A stretch of DNA of 7,549 bases, from contig CAYVKY010000116.1 of NCBI GenBank assembly GCA_964452115.1, positions 1 through 7,549 of the forward strand, written 5' to 3'. Position numbers and translations under genes: made by a program. The DNA is from CAYVKY01 sp964452115 (GTDB taxonomy: Bacteria > Bacteroidota > Ignavibacteria > Tepidaquicellales > Tepidaquicellaceae). Below the pieces are notes generated by a model that was not told where the DNA came from, did no database searches, and saw only the letters and a list, made by a program, of their open reading frames with translations. This document shows, in pieces, positions 1 to 6,405 of this stretch. The stretch's first letter is position 1. Each line of letters begins with the position of its first letter.

Positions 1-137
1 AACTTGTGAGTTCACAGATGGAAGCCGGATATCATTCGGTAGTATGGGACGCCACGAAATTTGCTTCGGGCGTTTACTTCTACAAAATGAACGCGGGTGA
101 CTACAACAGAACAGTAAAGATGATTCTGGTGAAGTAG
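1..137 (+). CDS. C-terminal end of a secreted protein with a T9SS-type sorting tail (5' truncated)
   Basis: The open frame begins at base 3, is cut by the window edge and ends at TAG 135-137, giving the last 44 residues. The fragment contains a WDAT stretch followed by ASGVYFYKM, then a short strand and the terminal MILVK. This matches the end of the FlgD-like Ig / Por-secretion (type A) C-terminal domains that route proteins through the type IX secretion system in Bacteroidota and relatives; typical members read SGVYFY...KKMLLIK. The rest of the protein lies outside the window, so its function cannot be stated; cell-surface or secreted proteins such as adhesins and hydrolases usually carry this tail. 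A strong terminator follows 32 bp after the stop, so this gene is the last of its transcription unit. The tail assignment is fairly secure; product identity is unknown. Confidence 0.8.
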   Translation, partial: LVSSQMEAGYHSVVWDATKFASGVYFYKMNAGDYNRTVKMILVK

Positions 138-169
138 TTCATTCAACGTAAAATTAATGTTAATTGTAG

Positions 170-198
170 GGGCTGACCTTTGTGTCAGCCCTTTTTTT
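170..198 (+). terminator. Rho-independent terminator after the T9SS-tail gene
   Basis: A perfect 8-bp GC-rich stem (GGGCTGAC at 170-177 with GTCAGCCC at 184-191) encloses a 6-base loop and is followed directly by seven T residues (192-198). There is no matching T run on the other side, so it acts on plus-strand transcription. It separates the secreted-protein gene from the HD gene at 287, which must therefore have its own promoter. Confidence 0.92.
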
Positions 199-286
199 AT
201 AATCGCAAAAAATCAATTCGTATTAACATTGCAAATTAATTTATAAAAAGTGAATTTGAATAACAGGAAAATTTTATATAATTATT

Positions 287-718
287 ATGGCGGAAAAAAA
301 CAAAATTGAAAAGGCAATATCTGTTGCGCTTGAGGCACATTCAGGTCAAAAGGATAAGGCAGGGGCTCCATATATACTGCATTGTTTAAGGGTGATGCTG
401 AAAGGGAAAACGGAGAGTGAAATGATAACCGGTGTGCTTCATGATACAATTGAGGATACAAAAGTGACGGCCGGATATCTACGCGAAAAAGGTTTTTCGG
501 ACGAAATTGTTGAGGCAGTTGTATGTCTAACCAAAACCGGAAATGAAAAAGGTGATGAATATATAAACCGTGTGTTAGGCAATAATATTGCGAAAAAAGT
601 AAAACTATATGACCTTGAGGATAATATGAATCTGTTGCGGTTGAAAAAAATTACCGAAAAGGATTTATCGAGATTGAATAAATATGTCGGGATGTATAAA
701 ATATTGAGCGGGGATTAA
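287..718 (+). CDS. Standalone SpoT/MESH1-like HD-domain hydrolase (putative small alarmone hydrolase)
   Basis: A 143-residue protein made of a single HD domain of the RelA/SpoT hydrolase kind. Family hallmarks are in order: HSGQKDKAGAPYILH (18-32, compare Rel H.GQ.RKSG.PY..H), GVLHDTIEDT (49-58, compare LHDVVEDT) and KLYDLEDNM (106-114, compare KLADRLHNM). The likely metal ligands H32, H52, D53 and D109 and the catalytic E56-D57 pair are all present, so the active site looks intact. Known relatives remove the 3'-pyrophosphate from (p)ppGpp. There is no synthetase, TGS or ACT domain, so this is not a long Rel/SpoT, and no small synthetase lies beside it within the window. It could instead act on another nucleotide. 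The start is ATG 287, with only a distant AGGA upstream. A weak promoter candidate (ATTG, 19 bp, TGAATTTG at 251-258) would start transcription near 265. It converges with the HD gene ending at 803; I see no convincing terminator in the 84 bp between them. Confidence 0.85.
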   Translation: MAEKNKIEKAISVALEAHSGQKDKAGAPYILHCLRVMLKGKTESEMITGVLHDTIEDTKVTAGYLREKGFSDEIVEAVVCLTKTGNEKGDEYINRVLGNNIAKKVKLYDLEDNMNLLRLKKITEKDLSRLNKYVGMYKILSGD

Positions 719-802
719 TCAAAATCGAAAGTAATTGATAGAGTAAAGGTGTTGTTGATCCGGTGTCCCGACAGGCAGTAGTAACAAGAGAAATTGAAAA
801 AA

Positions 803-1357
803 TTATTTTGTGTTGACGCGGGGGTCTGACTTCATTGCGGTGACGATGTTTTGAATGTGGACGGCGAGGTCGAGTCCTATTTCTTCAGCGCCATTTTTGA
901 TATCATCGCGGTTTACGTTGCGGGCGAATGCTTTGTCTTTCATTCGTTTGATGACGCTTTTGGGCTGGATGGTTTCGAAGCCGTCGGGTTTCATAAGAGA
1001 ATATGCATTTACGAATCCCGTGATTTCATCGCAGGCATGGAGATATTTTGCAAGGGTGGTTTCTCTCGGCACGTTGGTTCTGTCCGGATATGCGTGTCCT
1101 AAAATTGCATCAATAAAAGTTTGGTCGAAACCAGCTTCTTTTAAAACCGGAACTGCGGTATTCGGATGAGTGTCCGGATACATTTCCCAGTCAATATCGT
1201 GAAGCAATCCTGCGGCTGCCCACAATTCTTCATTTTCATTCAAAAGCCTTGCATAAAATCGCATTGCGGATTCAACTGCATAGCAATGCTTTTTCAGATT
1301 ATCGTTTTTGATGTATTGGTTTAAAAGTTCGTTTGATTTTTTAATAATGTCTTCCAT
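803..1357 (-). CDS. HD-superfamily predicted hydrolase (COG2316-like)
   Basis: 184 residues from ATG 1357; an in-frame upstream ATG at 1480 is rejected because that stretch overlaps the gmhA 3' end and shows no family similarity. Visible motifs are H24 (KKHCYAVE), H53-D54 (GLLHDIDWE), H64, H88 (ILGHA) and D110-E111 (HACDEITGF). Together they form the metal-binding set expected of an HD phosphohydrolase. The C-terminal block KSVIKRMKDKAFARNVNRDDI is characteristic of the ~185-residue COG2316 proteins as I remember them. Substrate and physiological role are not established for that family. It is the last gene of the minus-strand train, 8 bp after gmhA, with no clear Shine-Dalgarno, so it is probably co-transcribed and perhaps translated by reinitiation. 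It is not closely related to the SpoT-like HD protein that faces it. No strong terminator follows the stop. Confidence 0.87.
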   Translation of the reverse strand: MEDIIKKSNELLNQYIKNDNLKKHCYAVESAMRFYARLLNENEELWAAAGLLHDIDWEMYPDTHPNTAVPVLKEAGFDQTFIDAILGHAYPDRTNVPRETTLAKYLHACDEITGFVNAYSLMKPDGFETIQPKSVIKRMKDKAFARNVNRDDIKNGAEEIGLDLAVHIQNIVTAMKSDPRVNTK

Positions 1358-1365
1358 ACACAGAA

Positions 1366-1950
1366 TTATTTTTCGTACAATTCGCGCTCGACTATCTCGC
1401 ACAGTATGTGTCCGACTGTGATATGTGATTCCTGAATGCGCTGAGTATCGTTTGTGGGGATGACGATGTTGAAATCGCACAGCGGTTTTATTTTTCCGCC
1501 TTCGCAGCCGAGAAGTCCGATGGTTGTTATGCCTGCGGCTTTTGCTTTGTTTACGGCATTAATGATGTTCACGGAATTTCCGCTTGTTGAAATTGCAATC
1601 AGGCAGTCGCCTTTTCTGCCGAGTGCTTCGACGCTGCGTGCAAACACATTTACAAATCCGATGTCGTTTCCGCCGGCAGTAAGATTTGATGTGTCGGTGG
1701 TGAGTGCGATAGCGGGAATTGCAGGTCTTTCGAGATTATGTGAAAGGCGGATTACAAATTCCGTTGCGATGTGCTGGCAGTCCGCAGCGCTTCCGCCGTT
1801 TCCGCAGAGCATCATCTTTCCGCCGCTTCTGACGCAGCTCACGAGTACTTCTGAAACTTTTTCAATATCGGACGAGCAGTGCTTCAGCGTTTCAATTTTT
1901 ATTTTCGAACTGTCCTCAAATGATTTTTTTATAAATTCTTTTTTATTCAT
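1366..1950 (-). CDS. gmhA: Sedoheptulose 7-phosphate isomerase (phosphoheptose isomerase)
   Basis: 194 residues, close to the 192 of E. coli GmhA. It isomerises sedoheptulose 7-phosphate to D-glycero-D-manno-heptose 7-phosphate in the cytoplasm, the first committed step toward ADP-heptose for LPS inner core. The SIS fold is clear: CGNGGSAADCQHIATEF (49-65) and ISTSGNS hold the sugar phosphate, and TQRIQESHITVGH (169-181) closes the site. The zinc ligands known for E. coli (H61, E65, Q172, H180) correspond to H60, E64, Q173 and H181, all conserved with the same spacing. The start ATG 1950 overlaps the waaA stop in an ATGAATAA arrangement (8 bp), so translation is probably coupled. No other heptose gene (hldE, gmhB, hldD) is in the window. 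A DiaA-like SIS protein is a less likely alternative because the complete GmhA zinc set is present. Confidence 0.93.
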   Translation of the reverse strand: MNKKEFIKKSFEDSSKIKIETLKHCSSDIEKVSEVLVSCVRSGGKMMLCGNGGSAADCQHIATEFVIRLSHNLERPAIPAIALTTDTSNLTAGGNDIGFVNVFARSVEALGRKGDCLIAISTSGNSVNIINAVNKAKAAGITTIGLLGCEGGKIKPLCDFNIVIPTNDTQRIQESHITVGHILCEIVERELYEK

Positions 1951-3229
1951 TTGTAAGTTTATTTACAATCTTGTCGGCAGTGCCGAGCGTTTTTTCAAAA
2001 ACTTTTTTGCAATTAACTGATAATTTATTCCTGTAGGATTCATCTTTCAATACCATTCGGAGTTCCCTGTAAAACTGCTTTTTGTCGGTAACTGACTTTC
2101 CGCATTCAGCCTCGAGCACCCTTTCATCTTCATCGGAATTTTTATTTTGATTCGCAAAGTAAACCGGAACATTGAAAATCACGGGTTCAAGTATATTGTG
2201 CATTCCCGTGCGGAAACCGCCGCCGACGTAACTTATATATGCACTTTTGTAAAGCGCTGCGAGTAGCCCGATTGAATCCACGATAATAAGATTTTCGCCG
2301 TTATAATTTCCGATTGCGGAGAATCTGATTGAGCGGATGTTTTTATATTTCTGTTCAAATGCTTTTTCGATTGCCTGAATTTTTGTCAATTTAGGTTCGT
2401 GGGGAACGAGCACCGTAAGCAGAGACGGTTCATATTTCAGAATCTTGTCAACCGCCGGAAGAAGAACGTCTTCATCATCTTTCCAGCTGCTTCCTATTAC
2501 AAAAATCTTTTTACCTTTAGTGATTTTATTGTCGAGCGGACTTACTTTCTTGAAATCTTTAAGACTTTCGAACACGCGTTCGTATTTTGAATCGCCGACC
2601 CGGATAATATCCCCTTTGAAGTTTTTCAGCTTTGATTTATAATTCGATTCATCTTCCTTGTCAATCACAAAAATCGTATCGAGCATATTGTACATACTCT
2701 TTTTAAAAGAGCTGGCGGCAATCATTTTCCAGTAAGCATCTTTTTCATCGAACCTTGCATTAGCAACCGACACGTTGATATTCCGTTTACGCGCTTCATT
2801 CAGAAAATTAAACCACAGGTCATATCTCATAAGTATAATCTGGGCAGGGGATACGCAGTCGTAAAATTTCTTTATCGTGCAGATGAAATCAAACGGAAGA
2901 TAAATTTTTATTACATCCGGATTTGTGATTTTTGAATGGTTATATCCGGACGGGGAAAAGAATGTGCAGATGATGTTATATCCTTTTGAAGTGAATTTGT
3001 CTATGAGCGGAATCGCCTGCTGATATTCGCCCAGAGACGATGAATGGATGATGATATTTTTTTTGCCGTTTAAAAAAACAGGGTCCGAAGCCGAAAGGAT
3101 TTTAAAAATTTCCTTTCTGCCTCTGAACCCATCTCTAATTTTCGTATTAAAAAGCGATACAATTCTTAACAGCAGCCATAGAAGCGGTAACAAAAATACA
3201 TTATAAACTACGAACCAAAAAGTGTGCAT
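1943..3229 (-). CDS. waaA: 3-deoxy-D-manno-octulosonic acid (Kdo) transferase
   Basis: 428 residues, matching the ~425 of E. coli WaaA/KdtA (glycosyltransferase family 30). It transfers Kdo from CMP-Kdo to the lipid A precursor at the inner face of the inner membrane. An N-terminal hydrophobic helix (about residues 4-27) serves as membrane anchor. The acceptor half shows HSSSLGEYQQA (62-72), with E68 at the place of the catalytic glutamate, then TFFSPSGY (89-96), YLPFD (110-114), RYDLWFN (135-141) and NARF (157-160). The donor half shows VIGSSW (244-249), VPHEP (275-279), VDSIGLLAALYKSAYISYVGGGF (317-339) and GMHNILEP (342-349). RYDLWFN replaces the TELWPN of proteobacterial enzymes; I recall similar KYEFWYN forms in Bacteroidota. 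Whether it adds one or more Kdo units cannot be read from the sequence. It follows frr by 12 bp and overlaps gmhA by 8 bp. No Shine-Dalgarno is visible. Confidence 0.94.
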   Translation of the reverse strand: MHTFWFVVYNVFLLPLLWLLLRIVSLFNTKIRDGFRGRKEIFKILSASDPVFLNGKKNIIIHSSSLGEYQQAIPLIDKFTSKGYNIICTFFSPSGYNHSKITNPDVIKIYLPFDFICTIKKFYDCVSPAQIILMRYDLWFNFLNEARKRNINVSVANARFDEKDAYWKMIAASSFKKSMYNMLDTIFVIDKEDESNYKSKLKNFKGDIIRVGDSKYERVFESLKDFKKVSPLDNKITKGKKIFVIGSSWKDDEDVLLPAVDKILKYEPSLLTVLVPHEPKLTKIQAIEKAFEQKYKNIRSIRFSAIGNYNGENLIIVDSIGLLAALYKSAYISYVGGGFRTGMHNILEPVIFNVPVYFANQNKNSDEDERVLEAECGKSVTDKKQFYRELRMVLKDESYRNKLSVNCKKVFEKTLGTADKIVNKLTNE

Positions 3230-3241
3230 TATACAAAAAAT

Positions 3242-3799
3242 TTACACTTCCATAATTTCTTTTTCTTTCTTCGCAACTAAAGCATCAATGTCTTTGATAT
3301 TCTTATCCGTAAGTTTCTGCAATTCGGTTTCGCCGTTTTTTCTTTCATCTTCCGAAATGTGGTCTTCCTTTTCGCTTTTCTTCAGATGTTCTATTTCATC
3401 GCGTCTGATATTCCTTACGGAAATTTTTCCTTCTTCGGCGATTTTTTTGATTAGTTTCACAAGTTCTTTTCTTCTTTCCTCGGTGAGCGGCGGAATCGGA
3501 ATTCTTACAATGGTGCCGTCATTTGCCGGATTAAGTCCGAGGTTTGAATTCAGTATGGCTTTTTCTATCAGCGGCAAAACTGTTTTGTCCCACGGCTGCA
3601 CGGAAATCGTGTGAGTATCGGGAGTTGACAATGTGCCGATTTGGTTTAACGGCGTAGGCGTTCCGTAATAATCCACTTTTATGCCTTCGAGCAATGCGAT
3701 TGAAGCCTTGCCTGTGCGGATTTTTATGAATTCACTTGAAACGTGCTCTACAGCTTTTGACATTCTTTCACCGGATTTTTTTAATATGTCTTTAACCAT
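3242..3799 (-). CDS. frr: Ribosome recycling factor (RRF)
   Basis: 185 residues, the standard RRF length and without gaps relative to the family. With EF-G it splits post-termination ribosomes into subunits. The N-terminal helix carries SSEFIKIRTGKAS (21-33). The small beta domain contains VDYYGTPTPLNQIGTLSTPD (42-61) and ISVQPWD (65-71). The C-terminal long helices include IPIPPLTEERRKELVK (100-115) and the strongly conserved VRNIRRD (128-134), where R132 matches the ribosome-contacting arginine of E. coli RRF. Start ATG 3799, 29 bp after the pyrH stop. The pyrH-frr pairing is very widespread in bacteria and supports both calls. waaA follows after 12 bp, probably on the same transcript. Confidence 0.97.
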   Translation of the reverse strand: MVKDILKKSGERMSKAVEHVSSEFIKIRTGKASIALLEGIKVDYYGTPTPLNQIGTLSTPDTHTISVQPWDKTVLPLIEKAILNSNLGLNPANDGTIVRIPIPPLTEERRKELVKLIKKIAEEGKISVRNIRRDEIEHLKKSEKEDHISEDERKNGETELQKLTDKNIKDIDALVAKKEKEIMEV

Positions 3800-3828
3800 A
3801 AAATAAAAATTTAGTTTTGAATTTTGAA

Positions 3829-4542
3829 TTATTTTACCATTGTGCCTGTCGCTTTTCCTGACAGAAGATTTTTCAGATTGCCTTTTTTATTCATATTAAT
3901 CACGGCAATCGGAAGATTGTTTTCCCTGCAAAGTGTAATGGAAGTAAGGTCCATCACTCTGAGATTTTTTTCGAGAACTTCATCGTACGAGAGATCTGTA
4001 AACATTTGTGCTTTGGAATTCTTTTCAGGGTCGCAGTCATATACGCCGTCAACGCGTGTGCCTTTGATAAGGATGTCGGCGTTGATTTCAATTGCGCGCA
4101 GTGCGGCGGCGGTGTCAGTCGTAAAATAAGGTTCGCCCGTACCCGCTGCAAAAATTACAATCCTCTTTTTTTCAAGATGACGTATTGCGCGGCGGATGAT
4201 AAGCGGCTCTGCAATTTCTTCCATTCTGATTGCGGACTGAACTCTGGTGTAGCATCCCTTCTTTTCGAGGGCATTCTGCAGTGCAATCGAATTGATTGTG
4301 GTTGCAAGCATTCCCATAAAGTCGCCCGACACGCGGTTTATTCCCTGCTGTGAAGCGGACAGGCCGCGGAAAATATTTCCGCCGCCTATCACTATTCCAA
4401 TCTCAATGCCCATTTCCGAAATTGATTTCACTTCATCGGAAATGTGTTCAAGTACTTTCGAATCTATTCCGTAATTCTGTTCGCCCATCAGCGATTCGCC
4501 GCTGAGCTTTAGTAAAATTCTCTGGAACTTATTGTTCGTCAC
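3829..4542 (-). CDS. pyrH: Uridylate (UMP) kinase
   Basis: 237 residues of the hexameric bacterial UMP kinase family (amino-acid-kinase fold), which converts UMP to UDP with ATP in de novo pyrimidine synthesis. Family motifs are KLSGE (12-16), GGGNIFRG (53-60), DFMGMLAT (74-81), AIRMEEIAEP (104-113), AGTGEPYFTTDTAAALRA (133-150) and GTRVDGVYDCDP (161-172). The start is GTG at 4542: a TAA lies in frame upstream and no ATG is nearby, so GTG is the only reasonable start. One deviation is E137 in GTGEPYFTTD, where E. coli and most members I recall have asparagine; this loop is at the UMP site, so the change may matter or may be a lineage variant. It lies 25 bp after tsf and 29 bp before frr in the classical rpsB-tsf-pyrH-frr order. 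Confidence 0.96.
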   Translation of the reverse strand: MTNNKFQRILLKLSGESLMGEQNYGIDSKVLEHISDEVKSISEMGIEIGIVIGGGNIFRGLSASQQGINRVSGDFMGMLATTINSIALQNALEKKGCYTRVQSAIRMEEIAEPLIIRRAIRHLEKKRIVIFAAGTGEPYFTTDTAAALRAIEINADILIKGTRVDGVYDCDPEKNSKAQMFTDLSYDEVLEKNLRVMDLTSITLCRENNLPIAVINMNKKGNLKNLLSGKATGTMVK

Positions 4543-4567
4543 TTTTTTAAAATTTTAGTTTATAAAA

Positions 4568-5422
4568 TTATAAACCGCACTGGAATCTTACCATTTCCTT
4601 AATCACAAATTTTTCCGATGATGACTTTTCGTATCTCTTTACTATGTCGTTTATGCTGGAGCCTGATTCATTTATGTATTCCTGTTCCATCAGACAGTTT
4701 TCCTGATAGTATTTTTCAAGTTTATTGTTTACTATTCTTTCAACAATGTTATCGGGTTTGCCTTCATTTTTGGCAACTGTCATATAGATTTCTTTTTCTT
4801 TTTCCATTGTTTCGGCAGGTACTGATTCGCGGTTCAGCGCGAGCGGATTCATCGCCACGAGCTGAATGGCAATCTTTTTGCCGAGGTCAAGCGCTTCTTC
4901 GGTCGGTTTGCCTTCGATTGCAAGCATTCCGCCGAGTTTGCTTCCGAAGTGAACGTATATCGAAACAAATCCGTCCGGTACTTCAAAGTATTTTGCTCTT
5001 CTTAATTCAATCTTTTCACCGATGCTTCCCATCAAACTGTCGAGTTCTTCTTTTACGGTAAGAGTTGTATCTGCTTTAGATGCAAGAAGTGACTCAACAT
5101 CTTTGCATTTATTAAGAAGTCCTGTTTTTGCAAGTTTATCCGAGAATGACTGAAAGCCTTCGCCTCTGGAAACGAAATCGGTTTCGCAGTTAAGTTCAAT
5201 CATCATGGCTGATTTTCTGTCGTCAGAGATTGCAATTTTCACTGCGCCTTCTTTAGCCGCTCTGTCTGCGCGTTTAGCCGAAGTTGCTGCGCCTTTTTTC
5301 CTGAGATATTCAATTGCTTTATCCATATCGCCGTTTGTTTCCTGCAAAGCTTTTTTGCAGTCCGCCATGCCGGCGCCGGTCTTTTCACGTAATTCTTTTA
5401 TTAAATTTAATGTAACTTCCAT
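4568..5422 (-). CDS. tsf: Translation elongation factor Ts
   Basis: 284 residues, full length for EF-Ts. It is the nucleotide-exchange factor that restores EF-Tu-GTP from EF-Tu-GDP. The N-terminal UBA-like domain is clear (LIKELREKTGAGMADCKKAL, 7-26, then GDMDKAIEYLRKKG, 31-44). The TDFV motif that contacts EF-Tu sits at 81-84 within NCETDFVSRGEGF. The core repeats carry YVHFGSKLGGMLAIEG and KKIAIQLVAMNPLAL, and the C-terminus ends in the conserved FVIKEMVRFQ stretch. The start ATG 5422 is preceded by AAAGGA (5434-5439) with an 11-base gap. This Shine-Dalgarno-like site lies inside the end of rpsB, whose stop is only 6 bp upstream, so translational coupling is likely. The rpsB-tsf pair is nearly universal in bacteria. 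Confidence 0.97.
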   Translation of the reverse strand: MEVTLNLIKELREKTGAGMADCKKALQETNGDMDKAIEYLRKKGAATSAKRADRAAKEGAVKIAISDDRKSAMMIELNCETDFVSRGEGFQSFSDKLAKTGLLNKCKDVESLLASKADTTLTVKEELDSLMGSIGEKIELRRAKYFEVPDGFVSIYVHFGSKLGGMLAIEGKPTEEALDLGKKIAIQLVAMNPLALNRESVPAETMEKEKEIYMTVAKNEGKPDNIVERIVNNKLEKYYQENCLMEQEYINESGSSINDIVKRYEKSSSEKFVIKEMVRFQCGL

Positions 5423-5428
5423 TTTGTT

Positions 5429-6196
5429 TTAGTTCCTTTCTTCCTGTTGGTGTTTTTTATTTTCTTCGGTTTTTTCTTTCATCTCTTCCGATTCATCCAT
5501 TGCACGTGTCTTTGCCGCCTGTACTCCCTCGTTCACTGCATCTGCAAATGCTTTTGTAATCACCGCGATTGATTTCACCGCGTCGTCATTTGCGGGAATC
5601 ACATAGTCAATAAGTTCCGGATCGCAGTTCGTATCAACGATTGCGAATGTAGGTATATTAAGTTTTCTTGCTTCGTCAATTGCGATATGTTCCTTTTTGA
5701 TATCAATCAGGAAAATTGCGCCCGGAAGTTTTGTCATCTTAGCAATACCGTTGAGAACTTTTTCAAGTTTCTCTTTTTCGCGTATCATTTTAAGTTTTTC
5801 CTTCTTAACGTATTTATCGAGATTACCCTCGTTTTCATCTCTCTGAAGGTCAGTAAGTTTTTTAATGCTCTTTCTCACGGTGTTGTAGTTTGTGAGCATT
5901 CCGCCGAGCCATCTTTCCGATACATAAAATGAATCGCAGGATGTGGCGTAATTTTGTATAATTGCTTTTGCCTGTTTTTTGGTTCCGACGAAAAGAATTT
6001 TTTTCCCTTCGGCGGCGAGTTTCATCACTGCATTGCATGCTTCATCGAGCAGCAGCTGAGTTTTTTTCAGGTCAATGATGTGGATGCCGTTTCTTTCCAT
6101 AAAGATATATTTCTTCATTTTCGGATTCCATCTTCTTGTAAGATGTCCGAAATGCGAACCGGCCAGTAACAGGTCTTCGATTTGTACTCTTGACAT
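5429..6196 (-). CDS. rpsB: 30S ribosomal protein S2 (uS2)
   Basis: 255 residues, normal for bacterial uS2. Diagnostic stretches are LLLAGSHFGHLTRRWNPKM (9-27), YIFMERNGIHIIDLKKT (30-46), ILFVGTKKQA (67-76), YVSERWLGGMLTN (91-103), LPGAIFLIDIKKEHIAIDEARKLNIPTFAIVDTNCDPELIDYVIPANDDA in the second half, and a charged Glu/Lys-rich tail (about 235-255). A coiled-coil Lys/Glu segment at about 131-148 is the usual protruding helical hairpin. The protein binds late to the 30S head-body junction and helps recruit bS1 where present. Start ATG 6196 has AAAGGA at 6210-6215, 13 bases upstream, slightly longer than optimal spacing. It follows a 209-bp gap that carries a candidate promoter and a leader hairpin, unlike the tightly packed genes downstream. 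Confidence 0.98.
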   Translation of the reverse strand: MSRVQIEDLLLAGSHFGHLTRRWNPKMKKYIFMERNGIHIIDLKKTQLLLDEACNAVMKLAAEGKKILFVGTKKQAKAIIQNYATSCDSFYVSERWLGGMLTNYNTVRKSIKKLTDLQRDENEGNLDKYVKKEKLKMIREKEKLEKVLNGIAKMTKLPGAIFLIDIKKEHIAIDEARKLNIPTFAIVDTNCDPELIDYVIPANDDAVKSIAVITKAFADAVNEGVQAAKTRAMDESEEMKEKTEENKKHQQEERN

Positions 6197-6224
6197 TTTG
6201 TTGAATAAGTCCTTTCTGAATTCA

Positions 6225-6287
6225 AAAAGCCGTTTCTACCCCTCAGGTAAACGTATATTCAGAGATATGAAGGTAAAGCTGGCTTTT
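6225..6287 (-). promoter_or_regulatory. Candidate structured 5' leader hairpin of rpsB
   Basis: In the minus-strand transcript, AAAAGCC (plus 6281-6287) can pair with GGCUUUU (6225-6231) over 7 bp. After a symmetric 3x3 internal loop, UUUACC (6272-6277) pairs with GGUAGA (6235-6240) over 6 bp, including one G-U pair. The terminal loop is about 31 bases. The element ends 28 bases before the rpsB start codon and just ahead of its AAAGGA site. uS2 autoregulates rpsB-tsf through its leader in gammaproteobacteria, so a leader element here is reasonable, but this is inference: pairing was found by eye, no energy was computed, and chance pairing in AT-rich DNA is possible. The U-rich 3' arm also makes an attenuator conceivable. 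Confidence 0.35.
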
Positions 6288-6368
6288 GTTAATCATCTAC
6301 TTTCTTCATCTTTTATTTAACATCCGCCGAATGCGGACACGAGTCGAATAAAATCGGAAAGTATGTGT

Positions 6369-6398
6369 ATTTTAGTTTTAAAAAAAGTTAATTGTAAA
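6369..6398 (-). promoter_or_regulatory. Candidate promoter for rpsB-tsf-pyrH-frr and downstream genes
   Basis: On the minus strand, TTTACA (6393-6398) lies 18 bp upstream of TAAAAT (6369-6374), each one mismatch from the sigma-70 consensus. It begins 8 bp after the rpsI stop codon and would start transcription near 6362, giving a leader of about 165 bases before rpsB. The region is AT-rich, so a chance match is possible. The unusually long gap in an otherwise compact operon supports an internal promoter. Confidence 0.45.
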
Positions 6399-6405
6399 AA
6401 ATCTA

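Noticed and set aside
277..282. Perfect TATAAT box before the SpoT-like gene
   Set aside because: It lies only 4 bp before ATG 287, so transcription would begin inside the gene, and the next in-frame Met (residue 37) would lose the first HD motif.
764..773. TGTCCCGACA palindrome in the convergent gap, as a possible terminator
   Set aside because: The stem would be only 3-4 bp with a 2-4 base loop and no T run on either strand, too weak for an intrinsic terminator.
1358..1480. N-terminal extension of the COG2316-like HD gene to an upstream ATG (225 residues)
   Set aside because: The extra 41 residues are an out-of-frame reading of the gmhA 3' end, rich in His/Arg and unlike the family, whose members begin near MEDIIKK.
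1454..2020. Plus-strand open frame of 188 codons opposite gmhA
   Set aside because: It is antisense to a gene with intact catalytic motifs, and its translation shows no recognisable domain.
3222..3614. Plus-strand open frame opposite frr, Ser/Phe-rich and seemingly hydrophobic
   Set aside because: Its composition is the mirror of Lys/Glu-rich codons in frr, an antisense artefact rather than a membrane protein.
4618..5061. Plus-strand open frame opposite tsf
   Set aside because: It is fully covered by tsf, which has all EF-Ts motifs; no family resemblance in the antisense frame.
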